Shown here: positions 60,366 to 63,457 of the stretch, piece by piece | How positions within the stretch are numbered: the stretch's first letter is position 1 | How the letters are laid out: every line of letters starts with the position of its first letter | Source of the DNA: a virus | IMG/VR virus record: IMGVR_UViG_3300001460_000024 | Span: 4,403 to 67,859 of that record | DNA: 63,457 nt | Reading direction: 5' to 3' (one strand) | Notes under the pieces: generated by a model | What the model was told of the DNA's origin: nothing | Databases searched by the model: none | The model's input: only the letters and a program-made list of their open reading frames with translations | Translations under genes and position numbers: made by a program

Positions 60366-60427
60366 TATTTATAAGTATGATGAAAGTATGGTTTTTTTCA
60401 TACTATTTATGGTATTAAAAATACCAT
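60366..60427. promoter_or_regulatory. Operator-like repeats upstream of the RHH gene
   Basis: AGTATG at 60374-60379 and 60385-60390 (11 bp apart, one helical turn), the inverted CATACT at 60399-60404, and a 7-bp inverted repeat ATGGTAT/ATACCAT at 60409-60415 and 60421-60427. A T4-style TATAAATA on the minus strand (60373-60366) abuts the first site, so binding there could block the RHH gene. The rest of the gap to 60503 holds only the sheath motif. Confidence 0.55.
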
Positions 60428-60452
60428 TTAAAATCTTTTCCATTTTTACTGC

Positions 60453-60460
60453 ATATTTAT
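60453..60460 (+). promoter_or_regulatory. Candidate late promoter motif before tail sheath
   Basis: ATATTTATTAAGAG, 43 nt before the sheath ATG at 60504 and 25 nt beyond the palindrome at 60409-60427. Confidence 0.45.
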
Positions 60461-60503
60461 TAAGAGAACTATTAAAAATAATAATTAATTAAAATATTAA
60501 ATA

Positions 60504-63347
60504 ATGGCCGATAGAGTATTTGTAAGTCCAGGTGTGTATACATCAGAAAGAGACTTAACGTTTGTTACAAGACAAGTTGGAGTAACAACACTTGGTTTAG
60601 TTGGTGAAACAAAAAAAGGACCAGCTTTTCAACCTATTTTTATAGGAAATTACAATGAATTCCAATCATTTTTTGGAGGTTTAGATGCTGAAAAAGTAAA
60701 AACTACTGGAGCACCAAAATATGAATTACCTTATATTGCTAAGTCTTATCTAACTGAATCTAATCAGTTATTTGTAACTAGAGTTCTAGGATTTTCTGGT
60801 TTTGATGCTGGATTATCTTGGGGTATAACACTTGATGCTGCATTAGATAAGGCTACAACTGGTGTAACTTCTACAAATAGTTATAATCCTTTGTTTTTTA
60901 CATATTCAGCAACAACTGGTGGTACACTATTAAGTATTACTTCTACTGATGCTTTGATTCAATCACTTTATAACAATAATTTACTAGATACACAATTATC
61001 TTTTTTACCTACAGCTAAAACTGGTACTACATCATCTTCAAATGTTGTATACCAAAAAGATGGTAATACATTTAGTGGTGCATCGTTTAGTATTTTTGTT
61101 TCAGCAACTGGAACATCATCAACTAATATAACTGGACAAACTACAGGTACAACTGTACACTATTCTGGTACTGGGCATTCAGATGTTGAAAATAAATTAG
61201 TTGCTTTATTAAGAAGTAGAGGTACTTATGATGCTGATGAACAACTTAATTTTGAAGTAACTGGTTCAACAGACATAGGATTTAGTTCAGTAATTACGAC
61301 TGCTGAAACTAATGGTAAGGGTAATTTTGGAATCACAGGAACATCAACAGCTAGTGGGGCATTTAGTTATAACATTTCTTTAGACAAAACTAAGAAAAAC
61401 TTTATATCAAGAGTTCTTGGTAGAGCAGCACAAGATGGTAAAACTGCGTTATTCGTTGAAGAATTATTTGGTGATATGTTTGAAGATTTATTTGATGCAG
61501 GTAAAGTTAGAGGTATTAATATCGACTCTTTAATTGAATATTTAGATGATTTTGATAATTACAAACAACAGTACAAACCAGCTGTAACTCCTTGGGTTGT
61601 ATCAGAACTTAGAGGTAGTAATTTACTAAGATTGTTTAGGTTTTACACAATTTCTGATGGTGATGCCGCTAATAGTCAATTTAAAATTTCTATATCAAAT
61701 ATTAGACTAGATTTAAGAACTTTTGATATAAGTGTTAGAGCTTACAATGATAATGATGGTAAACCTATTATATTAGAAAGATTCGTTAATTGTAGTATGG
61801 ACCCTACGTCAAATAATTATGTTGCCAAAAGAGTTGGTACACTTAATGGTGATTTTGCATCAAGGTCTAATTATATACTTATTGAATTAGATGAAGAATC
61901 TGACACATCAGATGCTTTTCCAGCTGGGTTTATTGGTGTACCAATTAGAGATTACCAAACTAATTCAAACACTACTGTGCTTTCACCTACTATTCAATAT
62001 AAAAAGACATATGGTACGTTTGAAAATAAAAGAAAATTTTATTTAGGGTTATCAAATACTGTTGGTATAGACCAAGACTTCTTTGATTATAAAGGTGAAC
62101 CAGAAGGTGATTTAACTATGTATACTGGTTTAACTAAAGGATTTCACTTAGATAGTGGTGCTACTGGAGCAACAATTGATAATGTAAAAGTTGTAATAGA
62201 TAATAGCGGAAATACTTATAGTCCAGTTTATTTATTCGAAACTGGTAATGCTGAATTTAGAACTGAAGTTGGTGTTCAAAGTACTGACTATGAAAAGGTA
62301 TTCGCTAGAAAATTCACATTTGCACCTTATGGCGGTTTTGATGGTTGGGATGTTTATAGAACAAGTAGAACTAATTTAAATAAATATACTATTAATGGAA
62401 CAGGTGGTGTTGCAGGTGGACCTGCTGGTACTAATGTTTTTGCTAATAAAGCATTAACTACTGGTGACAATGGTATTACTTCTGATTATTACGCATACTT
62501 AGAGGCTATACTAACATTTAGTAATCCAGAAGCGGTTAATGTTAATGTTTTTGCCACGCCAGGTATAAATAGTTTTGATAATACTAGTTTAGTTGAACAG
62601 GCAATTGAAATGGTTGAACAAGATAGGGCAGACTCATTTTACATTGTTACAACGCCAGATACAGATGCATCTGGAGATACATTATTAGTTGATGATATTG
62701 TTGATGCACTTGATGGTCAATTTGATAGTAGTTATACGGCAACATACTGGCCATGGGTTCAAATAAATGACGAAGAAAATGGTGTATTTATTTATATTCC
62801 ACCTACTAGAGATGTTGTTAGAAATATAGCTTTAACTGATAATATTTCATTCCCTTGGTTTGCCGTTGCAGGTATACAAAGAGGTGATGTGAAAGCAATA
62901 AAAGCTAGAAAGAAATTAACATTGTCTGATAGAGATACGCTTTACGATGGTAGAGTTAATCCAATCGCTACTTTTACAACTGAAGGTATTAAAATATTTG
63001 GAAATAAAACACTACAAATAAAAGATACTGCACTTAATAGAATTAATGTTAGAAGACTTCTATTACAGGCTAGAAAACTTATTTCTGCTGTATCAGTAAG
63101 GTTGTTATTTGAACAAAACGATGATATTGTTAGAAACCAATTCTTAAGCTTAGTTAATCCAATATTGGATAATATTAGGTCTGAGAGAGGTTTGACAGAC
63201 TTTAGAGTTGTTTTAGATGACAGTCCAGAATCAATTGATAGAAGTGAGTTAGTTGGTAAAATATTCCTTAAACCTACAAGAGCATTAGAATTTATTCAGC
63301 TTGAGTTTGTTATAGTGAATACTGGGGCAAGTTTTGATGATATTTAA
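60504..63347 (+). CDS. 18: Tail sheath protein, gp18-like
   Basis: Contractile sheath subunit. 947 residues, much longer than T4 gp18 (659). The N-terminus VFVSPGVYTSERDLTFV with GVTTLGLVGETKKGP and the C-terminus (RINVRRLLLQARKLIS, VRNQFLSLVNPILDNIR, RALEFIQLEFVI) are canonical sheath sequences for inter-subunit locking. Residues about 110-290 are Thr/Ser/Gly-rich and look like an inserted outer domain. A terminator follows. Confidence 0.95.
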   Translation: MADRVFVSPGVYTSERDLTFVTRQVGVTTLGLVGETKKGPAFQPIFIGNYNEFQSFFGGLDAEKVKTTGAPKYELPYIAKSYLTESNQLFVTRVLGFSGFDAGLSWGITLDAALDKATTGVTSTNSYNPLFFTYSATTGGTLLSITSTDALIQSLYNNNLLDTQLSFLPTAKTGTTSSSNVVYQKDGNTFSGASFSIFVSATGTSSTNITGQTTGTTVHYSGTGHSDVENKLVALLRSRGTYDADEQLNFEVTGSTDIGFSSVITTAETNGKGNFGITGTSTASGAFSYNISLDKTKKNFISRVLGRAAQDGKTALFVEELFGDMFEDLFDAGKVRGINIDSLIEYLDDFDNYKQQYKPAVTPWVVSELRGSNLLRLFRFYTISDGDAANSQFKISISNIRLDLRTFDISVRAYNDNDGKPIILERFVNCSMDPTSNNYVAKRVGTLNGDFASRSNYILIELDEESDTSDAFPAGFIGVPIRDYQTNSNTTVLSPTIQYKKTYGTFENKRKFYLGLSNTVGIDQDFFDYKGEPEGDLTMYTGLTKGFHLDSGATGATIDNVKVVIDNSGNTYSPVYLFETGNAEFRTEVGVQSTDYEKVFARKFTFAPYGGFDGWDVYRTSRTNLNKYTINGTGGVAGGPAGTNVFANKALTTGDNGITSDYYAYLEAILTFSNPEAVNVNVFATPGINSFDNTSLVEQAIEMVEQDRADSFYIVTTPDTDASGDTLLVDDIVDALDGQFDSSYTATYWPWVQINDEENGVFIYIPPTRDVVRNIALTDNISFPWFAVAGIQRGDVKAIKARKKLTLSDRDTLYDGRVNPIATFTTEGIKIFGNKTLQIKDTALNRINVRRLLLQARKLISAVSVRLLFEQNDDIVRNQFLSLVNPILDNIRSERGLTDFRVVLDDSPESIDRSELVGKIFLKPTRALEFIQLEFVIVNTGASFDDI

Positions 63348-63365
63348 TCACAATAAACTATTTTT

Positions 63366-63394
63366 AAAAGCGGCATTTGTTTGCCGCTTTTTTT
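63366..63394 (+). terminator. Rho-independent terminator after tail sheath
   Basis: AAAAGCGGCA (63366-63375) pairs with TGCCGCTTTT (63382-63391) around a 6-nt loop and runs into further T. Confidence 0.9.
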
Positions 63395-63427
63395 ATTTAA
63401 TATATTTAAGTTTTTACAAATAACTTG

Positions 63428-63435
63428 ATATTTAT
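63428..63435 (+). promoter_or_regulatory. Candidate late promoter motif at window end
   Basis: ATATTTATATAATATAAAG lies 22 nt before the window ends and should serve the next gene (in T4 the tail tube gene 19 follows 18). Confidence 0.4.
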
Positions 63436-63457
63436 ATAATATAAAGATAAAAAAAAA

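Noticed and set aside
1-63457. tRNA genes, integrase, insertion sequences and attachment sites
   Set aside because: No cloverleaf-like segment, tyrosine/serine recombinase, transposase or long terminal repeat was noticed; a covariance-model search was not possible, so tRNAs are not strictly excluded.

Overview
The window is a strongly AT-rich, gene-dense stretch of a large T4-like contractile-tailed phage (Caudoviricetes, myovirus morphology). The evidence is the block portal (gp20) - two unknowns - prohead protease (gp21) - acidic scaffold (gp22) - major capsid protein (gp23), plus a gp18-type tail sheath, a gp43-type family B DNA polymerase, a gp55-like late sigma factor, PhoH and an SNF2-type helicase. 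The host is probably a member of the Bacteroidota (Flavobacteria-like): several early/middle-type genes are preceded by the TTG-N19/20-TAnnTTTG promoter of that phylum, Shine-Dalgarno sequences are scarce, and the tail-fibre repeats have a style I associate with flavobacterial phages. No rRNA, tRNA, integrase, insertion sequence or CRISPR array was seen.

Layout. 1-7.3 kb (+): head morphogenesis, closed by a bidirectional terminator. 7.4-14.1 kb (mostly -): GalE, a 26-residue cysteine-rich peptide gene, a beta-rich virion protein, an HNH homing-type endonuclease on the opposite strand, a gp5-like baseplate OB-fold protein and unknown structural genes. 14.1-37.7 kb (-): sigma factor gp55, then a very tightly packed cassette of about a dozen glycosyltransferases, nucleotide-sugar enzymes (GDP-mannose 4,6-dehydratase, GDP-mannose 3,5-epimerase, UDP-glucose-type dehydrogenase), a sulfotransferase and a sulfotransferase/fucosyltransferase fusion, a methyltransferase and an NAD synthetase. 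PhoH, a GMP reductase/IMP dehydrogenase relative, dUTPase and an HD-like protein are interspersed or upstream. 37.8-40.2 kb (-): five small, probably virion-associated genes. 40.2-44.5 kb (+): a chaperone-tipped tail fibre and two further receptor-binding-type proteins. 44.5-50.8 kb: DNA polymerase (+), then a neck-like protein, glutaredoxin and helicase (-). 50.9-63.3 kb (+): gp14- and gp15-like connector/tail-completion proteins, a roughly 9-kb insert of adhesin genes, a patatin-like phospholipase, a tiny ribbon-helix-helix regulator (-) and the tail sheath.

How it may work together. Host-type promoters appear before helicase, DNA polymerase, the HD/dUTPase operon and the HNH gene. A second motif, ATATTTAT, lies before structural genes, often with 15-16 nt to the start codon, and is a candidate promoter for the gp55-like sigma. 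The sugar cassette could make UDP-galactose, UDP-glucuronate-type sugars, GDP-4-keto-6-deoxymannose and GDP-L-galactose, polymerise them with dedicated transferases, and decorate the product with sulfate and methyl groups; NAD synthetase may supply cofactor. This resembles a virus-encoded glycan pathway of the kind known from chloroviruses. The target (virion protein, host surface or DNA base) cannot be read from the sequence. Short, start-less or truncated gene remnants in the few gaps of the sugar and fibre regions show that these are the fast-turning-over parts of the genome.
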